Virus record (IMG/VR): IMGVR_UViG_3300025853_000558
Span: 1 to 26,061 of that record
Strand: one strand, 5' to 3'
Source of the DNA: a virus
Length of the DNA: 26,061 nt
This document shows positions 1 to 8,767 of the stretch, one piece after another. A model generated the notes under the pieces. It searched no databases, was not told where the DNA came from, and saw only the letters and a program-made list of their open reading frames with translations. The position numbers were made by a program, and so were the translations under genes. Every line of letters begins with the position of its first letter. Position 1 is the first letter of the stretch.

Positions 1-1
1 G

Positions 2-46
2 TTTGCCAAATCTTCTGTGACGAAACCCCTGACTAATAGGAGCTAA
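2..46 (+). CDS. 3' end of an upstream gene, possibly the major capsid protein (partial)
   Basis: The window opens inside a gene. One open frame runs from base 2 and ends in TAA at 44-46, with C-terminus FAKSSVTKPLTNRS. A second frame, ending in TAA at 34-36 (VCQIFCDETPD), is also possible. The frame ending at 46 is slightly preferred because the other is short and carries two cysteines. In T7-like phages the major capsid gene sits just before this position, but nothing in these few residues proves that identity. Confidence 0.3.
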   Translation, partial: FAKSSVTKPLTNRS

Positions 47-49
47 AAG

Positions 50-529
50 ATGACTACTAAAAACTCAGACTTAGTAGCGAATCTTGAGGCATCCCCTCAA
101 GTCGCTAACGATGCCCAGGAACTGCACGGCGTAATCCGTGTGGCTCAGGGAAACGTAGCCTTGGCTGCTGGTGATAGCACTGACGATGACATCGTTATGC
201 TTGCACCGATTCCAAGCAACGCATCCATTGTATCTTTGCAAGTAGGCGCAGATGCTTTAGGTGGAAGCTGCACATACAATGTTGGTATCTACACAGATGC
301 TGGCGCTGTTAAGGACGAGGACTTCTTTGCTACTTCTGTTGCCGATGGTGCAGCATTAGCAGAGCTTCGTTATGAGGCCGCTGACCTAAACACTACAGGC
401 CAGAAGATGTACACAATGGCTGGTGATAGTTCTGACCCAGGCGGGTTCTACTATGTTGCCGCAACTTTCAATGCGACAGGTGGAACTGGTGGTGACATGG
501 CTTTTGTCATCCAGTACGTTGTAAACTAA
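50..529 (+). CDS. Putative capsid decoration or head-associated structural protein
   Basis: The product has 159 residues. It is rich in Ala, Gly, Thr and Asp, acidic, without Cys-rich or membrane segments, as expected for a beta-rich virion protein. I see no enzyme motif. The ATG at 50 follows an AGGAG site at 38-42. The gene lies directly before a strong terminator and the tail-tube genes, where T7-like phages end their capsid gene group. I therefore infer a head protein (decoration or head fibre). It could also be a minor structural protein of other location. I do not recognise a named family. Confidence 0.6.
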   Translation: MTTKNSDLVANLEASPQVANDAQELHGVIRVAQGNVALAAGDSTDDDIVMLAPIPSNASIVSLQVGADALGGSCTYNVGIYTDAGAVKDEDFFATSVADGAALAELRYEAADLNTTGQKMYTMAGDSSDPGGFYYVAATFNATGGTGGDMAFVIQYVVN

Positions 530-533
530 ACAA

Positions 534-569
534 TGTGGGGGGCGGTTCTGCCGCCTCCCATACATTTTT
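534..569 (+). terminator. Rho-independent terminator after the capsid gene group
   Basis: A 10-bp stem runs from 536-545 (TGGGGGGCGG) to 551-560 (CCGCCTCCCA), with a TTCTG loop and one G-U pair. Two further weak pairs extend it outward. TACATTTTT follows on the plus strand. It sits between the capsid-associated gene and the next gene. The position matches the T-phi terminator that follows gene 10 in T7. Confidence 0.85.
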
Positions 570-578
570 GGAGGGGAT

Positions 579-947
579 ATGATGAAGCCGTGCGGAGACT
601 TCCGCTGGGATTTAGAAGTAGGTCAGATAGCTGAACAATGGCTAGGCGGCATACTCAGTGGAAACACTATAGAGGTAAAAAGGGATTTTGTAGCTTCACG
701 GACGGGAAATGTGTTTGTGGAGTTTTTTTGTAGAAACAAACCAAGTGGCATAGCTACAACACAAGCAACACATTGGGCATTTATACTTGATGATGAAACT
801 GTGGTATTGTTACCAACAGATAAGTTAAAGATTATAGCAAGAGAAGCATATAGGAAACGTGGCCCTGTTATGGGCGGCGAGAAGAATTTAAGCAAGGGCG
901 TACTGATTAGAGTTGAAAGGCTAGTAAACCATGCCATCAGTTGTTGA
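579..947 (+). CDS. PD-(D/E)XK-type endonuclease-like protein
   Basis: The product has 122 residues and resembles a small PD-(D/E)XK nuclease family seen in phages. Visible motif positions are Asp11 and Glu19 in the first helix region, then Glu32-Val-Lys34 as the E-x-K pair, then a conserved-looking GNVFVEF strand at 43-49 and KPSGIATT at 54-61. The active site would cut DNA in a Mg2+-dependent way; a role in Holliday junction or packaging-related processing is inference. GGAGGGG at 570-576 precedes two adjacent ATGs at 579 and 582, and either may be used. The 3' end overlaps the tail tube A gene by 17 bp. It lies inside the virion block, unlike T7, where no nuclease occupies this place. Confidence 0.65.
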   Translation: MMKPCGDFRWDLEVGQIAEQWLGGILSGNTIEVKRDFVASRTGNVFVEFFCRNKPSGIATTQATHWAFILDDETVVLLPTDKLKIIAREAYRKRGPVMGGEKNLSKGVLIRVERLVNHAISC

Positions 948-1527
948 CATATGTAACCAATCACTAGACTTGCTAGGCGCTGCTACTATTACAGCCCTAA
1001 CAGAAAACTCTAAAGAAGCTAGGCTTTGTAACAGAAACTTTGAGTTAATCCGTGACTCAGTTCTACGCGCACATCCCTGGAACGTAGCTGTCACCAGAAA
1101 ATCATTGCCTCAAGACACTGACACTCCGGCATTTGGTTTTAACTTCCAGTACACTTTACCAACAGACCCGTACTGTTTGCGGTTGTTGTCGTTCTGGGAT
1201 ACCAGTGTGAACAACGAGATTGCAGCTTATGACAGCAATGTCATGTACAAGATTGAGGGCCGTAAGATTTTGTCTAATGAGAATGTCTGCAATATTATAT
1301 ACATAGGCCGCGAGGCTGATACTGAACAGTATGATTCCTTGCTAACTTCCACAATAGCGCATCGCTTGGCTGCTGAAATTGCTTATGGAGTTACAGGCAG
1401 TTCTACTCTGGCGCAGGGTATGCAGGGATTATACGAACAAAGATTACGAGAGGCCAAATCAATAGACGCTATGGAAGGATACCCAGAACAGCCAATCGCA
1501 GACACCTTTACTAACTTTAGGTTGTAA
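931..1527 (+). CDS. Tail tubular protein A (T7 gp11-like)
   Basis: The product has 198 residues, close to the 196 of T7 gp11. The N-terminal pattern VDICNQSLDLLGA, followed by a run with CNRNFELIRDSVLRAHPW at about 33-50, is typical of the gp11/adaptor family, as is the C-terminal helix with YEQRLREAKSIDAMEG. Gp11 forms the ring that joins the portal to the nozzle. The gene overlaps the nuclease gene before it and is one base from the tail tubular B gene, which supports co-translation of the two tail tube parts. Confidence 0.9.
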   Translation: MPSVVDICNQSLDLLGAATITALTENSKEARLCNRNFELIRDSVLRAHPWNVAVTRKSLPQDTDTPAFGFNFQYTLPTDPYCLRLLSFWDTSVNNEIAAYDSNVMYKIEGRKILSNENVCNIIYIGREADTEQYDSLLTSTIAHRLAAEIAYGVTGSSTLAQGMQGLYEQRLREAKSIDAMEGYPEQPIADTFTNFRL

Positions 1528-1528
1528 C

Positions 1529-3940
1529 ATGGCCCGTGTATCCAGCATCATCACCAACTTCCGCGCTGGTGAAATATCGCCAAAGCTAGAAGGCCGTATT
1601 GATTTACAGAAATACAACGAGGCTGCGCAAACGCTAAACAATATGTTGGTGTACCCATCTGGCGGTGTAACGCGCAGACCAGGTACATTCTTTGCTGGGC
1701 GTTCTAAAGACGGTGGCAAGGTTCGTTTGATGAACTTTGAGTTCAGTGATGAGCAAGCGTATGTCCTAGAAATGGGTGCAAACTATATCCGTTTCTACAA
1801 GGATGGTGGCTTACTTACTGAGGCCGCAAAAACAATTACAGCAATTACCAAGGCTAACCCAGCAGTTGTAACATCTAACGGTCATGGCTTCTCTAATGGA
1901 GACAGGGTGTTTATCAAGTCAGTTGCTGGTATGACTGAACTAAACAACCGAGAGTTTACTGTAGCCAGCACTGCTACAAATACGTTTGCATTATCGGGCG
2001 TAAATAGCACTGGCTTTACTACTTACACAAGCGGCGGCACTGCTGGTAAGATTGTAGAAGTTACTACGACTTACAGCGCCACAGAAGTATTTGAATTAAA
2101 TTATACGCAATCTGCTGATGTTGTTTACCTGGCGCACAAAAGCCATGAGCCAGCAAAGCTAACAAGAACGACAGCAACGAGCTTTACGATAGCTGACATT
2201 GATTTTGTTGATGGGCCATACCTTGATGAGAATGACACCACGACAACTTTGTATGCTTCGGCACAAACAGGCTCTGGAATAACAATAACAGCCTCTGCAA
2301 GTTTGTTTGCTAGCACAGATGTTGGTAGGTACATACGTTTTAGAGAAGTGTTAGAAGTTCATTATGATGAATGGGAAGCGTCAAAAAGCTACGCTAATAA
2401 TGTAAAAGTTCGTTTCAACGGGCATGTTTATAAACACACCACTGGCAGCACACAAACCTCTGGTAATACACCACCTGTCCATCTTGAAGGCAGCGAGGTG
2501 TACGGCGCTTTAACATGGACATACCAGCATGACGCTAATGGTTATGTCGTAATCACAGGATTTACAAGCGCGACAGTAGTTACAGCTACAGTAAAAACTA
2601 ACGCGATTGGCATTTCAACTTTGCCAGAACATGCGGTTGGCTCTAGTAACGCGACTAAACTGTGGTCATTGGGTGCATTTAATGGCGACCAGGGCTTCCC
2701 ACGGGCTGTTGGCTTCTATGAGCAACGATTATACTTTGCTGGCACTACGGGCCAGCCACAGACAATATTTGGCAGTGTGTCAGCAGATTTTGAAAACCAC
2801 ACCCCAGGCATACTAGATGATGACGCGGTAAACATTACGATTGCATCTGACAGCGTTAATGTTATTAGGCATCTATTGCCAGCTAGATTTTTGCAAGTTT
2901 TAACAACAGGCGCGGAATTTACACTATCAGGCGGCACAGGTTCCCAGCCAGTTACACCTACAAACGTAAACGTGCTGCGTGAAACAACATTTGGAACATC
3001 AGACATTAGACCAGTTCGCGCTGGTAACAGCACTATTCTTATTCAGAAAGGCCAAGAGAAAGTAAAAGAGATTACATTTGACTTGGACACTGACGGATTG
3101 TTGGGAATAGATTTAACAATTCTAGCAGACCACATCCCGCGCGGCGGTCTTACTGATATGGTATGGCAACAGGAACCAGAGTTAATTTTATGGTTTGTGC
3201 ATAATGACGGGCGTTTAGTTGGTCTTACCTATGACCGTGCAAATGCTGCTGTTGGATGGCATGACCACACCATTGGCGGCAGCGGAATTGTTGAGAGTGT
3301 AACTGCCATTCCATCAGGCGCAGAAGACCAGGTTTATGTATCTGTCAAACGTACCATTGATGGTAGTACAGTGCGCCACATTGAGTTTATTAAAACTATT
3401 GAGTTTGGCGATGATGTGGCTGATGCGTTTTTTGTAGACAGTGGCCTTACCTACGACAGCACAGCTACCAGCACAATTACAGGCTTGAACCACCTAGAGG
3501 GTCAAGTTGTATCTATTCTTGCTGATGGTGCTACCCACCCAGACAGAACAGTATCTGCTGGCGCAGTTACGTTAGACCGCACAGCATCAAAGGTGCATGT
3601 AGGCTATTCATACTCCTCAACCGTGGAGACACTAAGGCTAGAGGCTGGCGCTGATGATGGCGTTTCGCAAGGTAAGATAAAGCGTATCCATGGGGTGACA
3701 GCGAGGTTCTTTAACACAGTCGGTGCAGAACTAGGGCCAGATACAGACAACCTGGACAGATTGCCGTTCCGCGACAGTAGCATGGCTATGGATAAAGCTG
3801 TGCCGTTGTTTACGGGCGATAAAGAAATATACTTCCCATCTGGATACGAGACTGATGCGCGAGTTATTGTACGGCAATCACAACCATTACCTATGACAGT
3901 GCTGGCAATCATGCGGAGGTCAAATACTTTCGATGCTTAG
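1529..3940 (+). CDS. Tail tubular protein B (T7 gp12-like nozzle)
   Basis: The product has 803 residues; T7 gp12 has 794. The N-terminus has the strong family signature SSIITNFRAGEISPKLEGR (residues 5-23), followed by YPSGGVTRRPGTFF near 42-55. The remainder is beta-rich with many Thr, Ser, Gly and Asp residues, as expected for the tail nozzle through which DNA leaves the virion. The start follows the gp11-like stop by one base. The 3' end overlaps the next gene by 8 bp. I see no membrane or enzyme motif. Confidence 0.93.
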   Translation: MARVSSIITNFRAGEISPKLEGRIDLQKYNEAAQTLNNMLVYPSGGVTRRPGTFFAGRSKDGGKVRLMNFEFSDEQAYVLEMGANYIRFYKDGGLLTEAAKTITAITKANPAVVTSNGHGFSNGDRVFIKSVAGMTELNNREFTVASTATNTFALSGVNSTGFTTYTSGGTAGKIVEVTTTYSATEVFELNYTQSADVVYLAHKSHEPAKLTRTTATSFTIADIDFVDGPYLDENDTTTTLYASAQTGSGITITASASLFASTDVGRYIRFREVLEVHYDEWEASKSYANNVKVRFNGHVYKHTTGSTQTSGNTPPVHLEGSEVYGALTWTYQHDANGYVVITGFTSATVVTATVKTNAIGISTLPEHAVGSSNATKLWSLGAFNGDQGFPRAVGFYEQRLYFAGTTGQPQTIFGSVSADFENHTPGILDDDAVNITIASDSVNVIRHLLPARFLQVLTTGAEFTLSGGTGSQPVTPTNVNVLRETTFGTSDIRPVRAGNSTILIQKGQEKVKEITFDLDTDGLLGIDLTILADHIPRGGLTDMVWQQEPELILWFVHNDGRLVGLTYDRANAAVGWHDHTIGGSGIVESVTAIPSGAEDQVYVSVKRTIDGSTVRHIEFIKTIEFGDDVADAFFVDSGLTYDSTATSTITGLNHLEGQVVSILADGATHPDRTVSAGAVTLDRTASKVHVGYSYSSTVETLRLEAGADDGVSQGKIKRIHGVTARFFNTVGAELGPDTDNLDRLPFRDSSMAMDKAVPLFTGDKEIYFPSGYETDARVIVRQSQPLPMTVLAIMRRSNTFDA

Positions 3941-4355
3941 GATTGTGCCATTTAACTCTAGTCTTATTAACAGCATTGAGACTGACTTTGACTTTCCAGA
4001 AAGCATGAGGGCTGCATTTGACAACGGGCAGCAAGTGATTGGCTATGCAATCATGGGCGACAAGGACGTTGTTGCTGTTGGTGGCATACATGAGATGTGG
4101 CCTGGTGTCGGGGAGGGCTGGGTTATCCTGTCAAAGCATGCGCCTAAATGGAAGCTATCACTGGCTAGGTATGCTAAGACGTTGTTTAGTAGTATACTGG
4201 CAACAACAGGTTTGCATCGCGTCCAGGCTAGTATTCACATGGGCGACCCAGAGGCGATTAGATTCGCCACATGGATGGGATTTGAGAATGAAGGTATTAT
4301 GCATAAGTTTGGGCCAGACGGTAGCGATTACTACCGCATGGCAAGGGTGACGTAA
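3933..4355 (+). CDS. Internal virion protein A-like / GNAT-fold protein (T7 gp13-like)
   Basis: The product has 140 residues (T7 gp13 has 138) and occupies the gp13 position between the nozzle and the gp14-like gene. The second half, with TTGLHRVQASIHMGDPEAIR and WMGFENEGIMHKFGPDG (about 90-130), looks like the end of a GNAT acetyltransferase fold: a helix after a strand, then the G-F-x-x-E-G element. Phage gp13 relatives share this fold. Whether this one is catalytically active, or is only an assembly factor needed for internal core formation, cannot be told. The gene ends TAATG, overlapping the next start by one base. Confidence 0.75.
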   Translation: MLRIVPFNSSLINSIETDFDFPESMRAAFDNGQQVIGYAIMGDKDVVAVGGIHEMWPGVGEGWVILSKHAPKWKLSLARYAKTLFSSILATTGLHRVQASIHMGDPEAIRFATWMGFENEGIMHKFGPDGSDYYRMARVT

Positions 4356-4807
4356 TGAGTGTTGAACTAGCTGCCGCCGCAGCCGTTACTGGCGGCATTA
4401 TGGGTTTCAAGGGCAACCAGGCCGCGGCAAAAGCTGCCAAGCAAACTGCTGAATACAATGCAAAGGTCATGGAAAACGAGGCTATTCTCCAAGCCCGTGA
4501 AAAGGTAGACGAGGAAGCTAACCTACGCCAGCAGTCAGAAAGACTTATAGCTACACAGACGGTTGCTACAGCGGCATCAGGTGTTCAAATGTCTGGAAGT
4601 CCAATGCAGGCACTGGCAGACACTTACTTCAACACAGAGATGGATGCGCTGCGTGTGCAGTATGCCAGCGATGTGCAACAGACCGCAGCCGAGGCATCAG
4701 CCACGTTAGCCCGCGCAGAGGGTCGCGCCCGTGCATCATCTTTAAAAACACAGTCATATCAATCATTGTTACAAGGCGGTTCTAAAGCTGCCTCACTTAT
4801 GGGGTAA
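4355..4807 (+). CDS. Internal virion protein B (T7 gp14-like)
   Basis: The product has 150 residues; T7 gp14 has 196. An N-terminal Ala/Gly-rich hydrophobic stretch (about 3-18) is followed by a long Ala- and Gln-rich helix with AKQTAEYNAKVMENEA and a central TVATAASGVQMSGSPMQAL turn. This layout is typical of gp14-like ejection proteins, which form a pore in the outer membrane during DNA entry. The start overlaps the previous stop (TAATG), and the next gene begins 3 bp after the stop. Order and composition make the call firm, although the protein is shorter than the T7 one. Confidence 0.82.
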   Translation: MSVELAAAAAVTGGIMGFKGNQAAAKAAKQTAEYNAKVMENEAILQAREKVDEEANLRQQSERLIATQTVATAASGVQMSGSPMQALADTYFNTEMDALRVQYASDVQQTAAEASATLARAEGRARASSLKTQSYQSLLQGGSKAASLMG

Positions 4808-4810
4808 GGC

Positions 4811-7051
4811 ATGAGAATACCAATTTACAACAAAGGCCAAGGGCCGAGAGTGGGGCTAGCAACAGGGCAGCTAAGTCAACGCGCAAGTAGTGCTGCTTTT
4901 GAAGCGCCAGGTAGGGCTATGGCTAGTCTTGGTGAAACTGTAAGTAATATAGCCAACCAATTTGGCATGGCTGAGAAAAAGGCGCAAGCTGGCGAAGCAA
5001 AAAACGAAGCCATATCTAACTACGTTCCTCAGGCACAACAGTTAATTGATAACCCCAAAAGCAGCACCGTCAGTGGGTTTGACATAGAAGCAGGCGCTTT
5101 TAAAAAAGGCGCTATAGCTGACATTGATTCCAGAACTGATTTAACAAGAAGCCAAAGGGCATTTGTAAAAGATAATTTATCACGCGCCATAGATAGCAAA
5201 TTGGCAATCGGCAGGGCAAAGGTTTTTACTCAACAACAAGCCCAAAGAAAAAACCAGGCACAAACCGCCATTGGCGTTTATATAGATGAGGCTGTGTCAA
5301 ATAAAGGTCTACGTCCAGAGATTATGAGTGACATAAACAACTTAATTTTGGACGCCAATAACGATGGGCTAAATGTAGGCTGGACAATAGATTCTGTTGG
5401 ATTTGAGATAGATAAGCGTGAGATTTTATCAGAAACAACAGACACAAACAAATCCATTTCATATTTTGAAGGCGAAAAAGAAAGAACACTAAAAGGTGAA
5501 GGCCGCGGCAAAGGCCGCACCGCTGCTGAAATTGGGCAGATTGCTAATCTTTATGAGAGCCACATCAGCTACCTTAAAGGCCCGCTAACAGCCCAAGCTA
5601 AAGTTGACGCTGAAAATGCTTTGGCATCTATCCGAACCACAGGTAAGGGTGCAGATAAAGCAGCAGCCGCTTCAAATGCACTACGCCAAACTGGTCAATA
5701 TGAATTGGCAAATGATGTAGATTTGCAAGCATCAGTTGCTGCAACTACTTTTGATGTGGTCGATAACTTAACTTTCGCTTCTCCCAAACAAATATCTGAC
5801 CAAAGAGATATACTTTCTAGCCAATCACGCGCTGCCGCTGGAACTGATTTGGCAAGACAGCGTGAGCTTGAAGTGTCAATGTTTGACAAAGCTATGACGC
5901 GCAGAAAAGAGTTAATAGCTGCTGACCCTGCCAGTTATGTTGTAGAAAACTTTAAGCGTAAATTCCCAAATGTGTCTGACCCAACAAAGGGGCCGACAAA
6001 AGACCAGATAATAACTGCACAGTCAGAAATGGGTTTAAGAGGCAACCAGATAAAAGTTTTTACTGTAGCAGAAGTCAATACATTTAGTAACGCTATTAGC
6101 CAAGCCCAAACCCCAGAGGATGTCACAGCGGCATTGGCGGCGGTTGGCGGCATATCTTCAGACCCAGACAGCCCTGTTAGGCCAGAGGTTGAAGCGGCTG
6201 CAATGCGCCAGTTAAGGGCGGGTGAATTTAAGTTAGCCCTTAATTATGTAGCAAATGCACCAGACGCACCTATGTCCAAGCAACTACTTAGTTCAGCACA
6301 GCCTGGGAACATCAAGATAAGCGTGACGCCCCAGAACAGAGACTTATTAAATGAACAAGTGCGCACTAATGGTGAAGTAAAGAAACACTTGAACTCTATG
6401 CTTGGCGGTTTGTTTGTTGACTTTCAAGGTGACTCCATAAGAAGTGCCGCAGCCGATACCCAGGGCATGAGGGATGCGCGTCAACAGCATATAGATATGA
6501 TTAGCAATTTGGCTGTATTTTTAATACAAGAAGATGGCAAAAGTTTAAGTGGCGACAACAAAGTGGATGCCACTAATATCCAAGGCTACATTGACCAAGC
6601 GGCTACGATATTTGATGAGAGATATTCTTACATAGACACCTTTCCTAATAAAGGCACAAGCCTAAGACTCCCAAAATACTTGCAGAATGATGCTGACTTC
6701 ATTGAGAAAAGGCTAAACTTGGCTGTAGCTAAATTGGGTGTTGATGATGTTTACTATAGGTCTAGCCCATACGCCAAAGTTGAAAAAACATACGACATGG
6801 AAAAAGACCAATATCTAACTGAAGTTAAGACTGGTTTTGGGTGGATTATTAGCAGTGATGGTTCTCAAGCTATTTTGGTAGACAGGAATGGCGGGGCGGT
6901 ATTTGATTCTGAGGCAGAGCCTATTTCTAAGAGTCTGTCTGAAATACTTAGCATACAAGCAGCGCAACAGGCGAAGATTCAAGCAGGCAAATCTGCCGCA
7001 CCTATTCGTCCTAGCGCTGAAATAGACGCTTTTGATGTTGAGACATTTTGA
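4811..7051 (+). CDS. Internal virion protein C (T7 gp15-like)
   Basis: The product has 746 residues, almost the same as T7 gp15 (747). It starts MRIPIYNKGQGPRV, with Gly-, Gln- and Ala-rich amphipathic helices over most of its length and no catalytic motif that I can see. Gp15 relatives form part of the periplasmic tube used to move the genome into the host. The start follows the gp14-like stop by 3 bp. The end overlaps the next gene by a single base (TGATG at 7049-7053), which suggests coupled translation. Confidence 0.82.
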   Translation: MRIPIYNKGQGPRVGLATGQLSQRASSAAFEAPGRAMASLGETVSNIANQFGMAEKKAQAGEAKNEAISNYVPQAQQLIDNPKSSTVSGFDIEAGAFKKGAIADIDSRTDLTRSQRAFVKDNLSRAIDSKLAIGRAKVFTQQQAQRKNQAQTAIGVYIDEAVSNKGLRPEIMSDINNLILDANNDGLNVGWTIDSVGFEIDKREILSETTDTNKSISYFEGEKERTLKGEGRGKGRTAAEIGQIANLYESHISYLKGPLTAQAKVDAENALASIRTTGKGADKAAAASNALRQTGQYELANDVDLQASVAATTFDVVDNLTFASPKQISDQRDILSSQSRAAAGTDLARQRELEVSMFDKAMTRRKELIAADPASYVVENFKRKFPNVSDPTKGPTKDQIITAQSEMGLRGNQIKVFTVAEVNTFSNAISQAQTPEDVTAALAAVGGISSDPDSPVRPEVEAAAMRQLRAGEFKLALNYVANAPDAPMSKQLLSSAQPGNIKISVTPQNRDLLNEQVRTNGEVKKHLNSMLGGLFVDFQGDSIRSAAADTQGMRDARQQHIDMISNLAVFLIQEDGKSLSGDNKVDATNIQGYIDQAATIFDERYSYIDTFPNKGTSLRLPKYLQNDADFIEKRLNLAVAKLGVDDVYYRSSPYAKVEKTYDMEKDQYLTEVKTGFGWIISSDGSQAILVDRNGGAVFDSEAEPISKSLSEILSIQAAQQAKIQAGKSAAPIRPSAEIDAFDVETF

Positions 7052-8763
7052 TGAATATTTACTACCCGCAAATGAACTTTTCTAAGTCGCATGTGGATAA
7101 CTACTTTCAGTACACGCCAGCAAGCACAGGAGATGTTTTAAGTGCTGAGTTTTTTGGTGCAACATCATTTGGTGTGCAAAAACTTAGTAGTGTCGGCAGT
7201 GCCATTTCTAGGCAATTTTATGATGAGCGTGTCCTTACAAAAGACGAATACAATGAAAGCCAATATTTTAGAGATGGATTAAGCATCCCAAATACAGGGG
7301 TGCGCGAAAGTGTAGCTAGGTCTTTAGCAGAGGCGCATGACAGAAGGTATGAAAGGGATTTAGTCTTATCCCGTGCGCAGAGAGACTTTAGCACAAGTGC
7401 AGCAAGATTTGGCGCTAGCGTAGTCGGAAGTATTTTTGACCCTGTAAACGTAGGCATAGCTTTTGCTGCACCGCTGGCAGTTGGTTTGTACGCGCCTGCA
7501 CGGGCAGCTTCAGCAAGGGCTGTGTCTGGTATTACTGCAAAATATGGGGCTACAGCGGGTCGGGTTGCTGCTGGTGCTGGCGAGGCTGGGTTGGCTGGGC
7601 TTGCTTTTGAAGCAGGCGTAGCTTTGCCTGGTTCTTATTTTGAACAAGACCCTGATTATGGCCTTATGGACGCATTTATAAATGTAACTGCCGGAAGCAT
7701 ACTTGGTGGAACGGTTACTGGTGTTGGCGGCAAGCTAACAGATGTGTTTTCACGCTCAACGCCAGAAACGGTTGTGCAAGCATACAGGTCTGCTATTGCA
7801 CAAACTGCAAACGGTGAGCCTGTTCGTGTAGAGGCAGTGTTAAAGACTGACCCCGCACTACGCACTGAGTATAAGCGCGAAGTCGATATAAAAACAAACA
7901 GACTGCTGCAATTAGCAGACGAACCGCCTTTAGAAGTGCCAGGTAAAGGCAAGGATTTACCACCAACGCTAGCAGCGGCAAAGAAAAAGCCAACAACAAA
8001 TTTGACTAACTTCATAAGAAATAAAGGTGGCATAAACCCTAAGAGTATTGGTGTTTCAGACTTAGCTGACAGGCTAGATACAGTTGGCTTTCGCGTTCTA
8101 AACAACAAAGGTCTTGACCTAGAGGACATGAAAAAAGCTGCGCAAGAGGAAGGTTTTTTTCCTTCAAAAATCGACACTTATAATACTGAAGTTGACCCAG
8201 ATGAATTTGTAAATGCTGTTGAAACAGACGCGATAACGAAACAATGGTTTAGTGATTTTGACGCCGAAGCCGTAGCTTGGAGGGAGGCTTCAGACTTAGA
8301 GGAACGCGTTGCTGAGTTAGGGATAGACCCACGCGGCCTTAGTGACGAGGAATTGTTTGATGAAATAAATATTGCTGAAAACGCTATCACAGCAGACGAG
8401 GCTATAGAGTTGGAGGTTTCTAAGGGGCCAGGTGTTACTGAACAGGAAATGAACGCAGAGGTTGCTAGAGTTCGTTCTATTAACCAAGAGATTTCTGGCT
8501 TAGAAAGCTATACCCCTACTTTAGAAGAAATAGAATTTGAAGCACTGGCGTATGAGCGCGGCACTGCAACGCCTGATGCAGAAATTGCTAGGTTTAACCA
8601 AGAAATTGAATCTCTTGAGGAACAGGTTAAGGCTATGGCTGACAACAAAATGATTGGCGATGATGTGTTGGTAGAATTGGATGGTTGGACTTCTATTGTT
8701 GAGCGTTCAGAAAATATGGACGAGATTGCGTTTGCTGGCGCAAGCTGCGTTATAAAGGGGTAG
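7051..8763 (+). CDS. Ejection protein, first part of a gp16-like pair
   Basis: The ATG at 7051 overlaps the previous stop; a TTG at 7048 is the only in-frame alternative just upstream. The 570-residue product has a polar N-terminus, then Ala/Gly-rich hydrophobic segments at about 121-195 and 207-227 that could insert in a membrane, then a long, markedly acidic C-terminal half (about 340-570). I cannot find a lytic transglycosylase motif of the kind T7 gp16 carries. Position and membrane-like segments point to an internal virion protein ejected with DNA. Together with the next gene it spans about 1410 residues, near the 1318 of T7 gp16. Confidence 0.7.
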   Translation: MNIYYPQMNFSKSHVDNYFQYTPASTGDVLSAEFFGATSFGVQKLSSVGSAISRQFYDERVLTKDEYNESQYFRDGLSIPNTGVRESVARSLAEAHDRRYERDLVLSRAQRDFSTSAARFGASVVGSIFDPVNVGIAFAAPLAVGLYAPARAASARAVSGITAKYGATAGRVAAGAGEAGLAGLAFEAGVALPGSYFEQDPDYGLMDAFINVTAGSILGGTVTGVGGKLTDVFSRSTPETVVQAYRSAIAQTANGEPVRVEAVLKTDPALRTEYKREVDIKTNRLLQLADEPPLEVPGKGKDLPPTLAAAKKKPTTNLTNFIRNKGGINPKSIGVSDLADRLDTVGFRVLNNKGLDLEDMKKAAQEEGFFPSKIDTYNTEVDPDEFVNAVETDAITKQWFSDFDAEAVAWREASDLEERVAELGIDPRGLSDEELFDEINIAENAITADEAIELEVSKGPGVTEQEMNAEVARVRSINQEISGLESYTPTLEEIEFEALAYERGTATPDAEIARFNQEIESLEEQVKAMADNKMIGDDVLVELDGWTSIVERSENMDEIAFAGASCVIKG

Positions 8764-8767
8764 GGTA

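Noticed and set aside
7092-7100. Exact DnaA box TGTGGATAA (TTATCCACA on the other strand)
   Set aside because: It lies alone inside the gp16-like coding gene. About 0.2 exact copies are expected by chance in a window this size on two strands, so it is not evidence for an origin.
7656-8177. Open minus-strand frame of 173 codons
   Set aside because: It lies fully inside the gp16-like gene, with low-complexity Ser/Leu composition and no ribosome site or domain.
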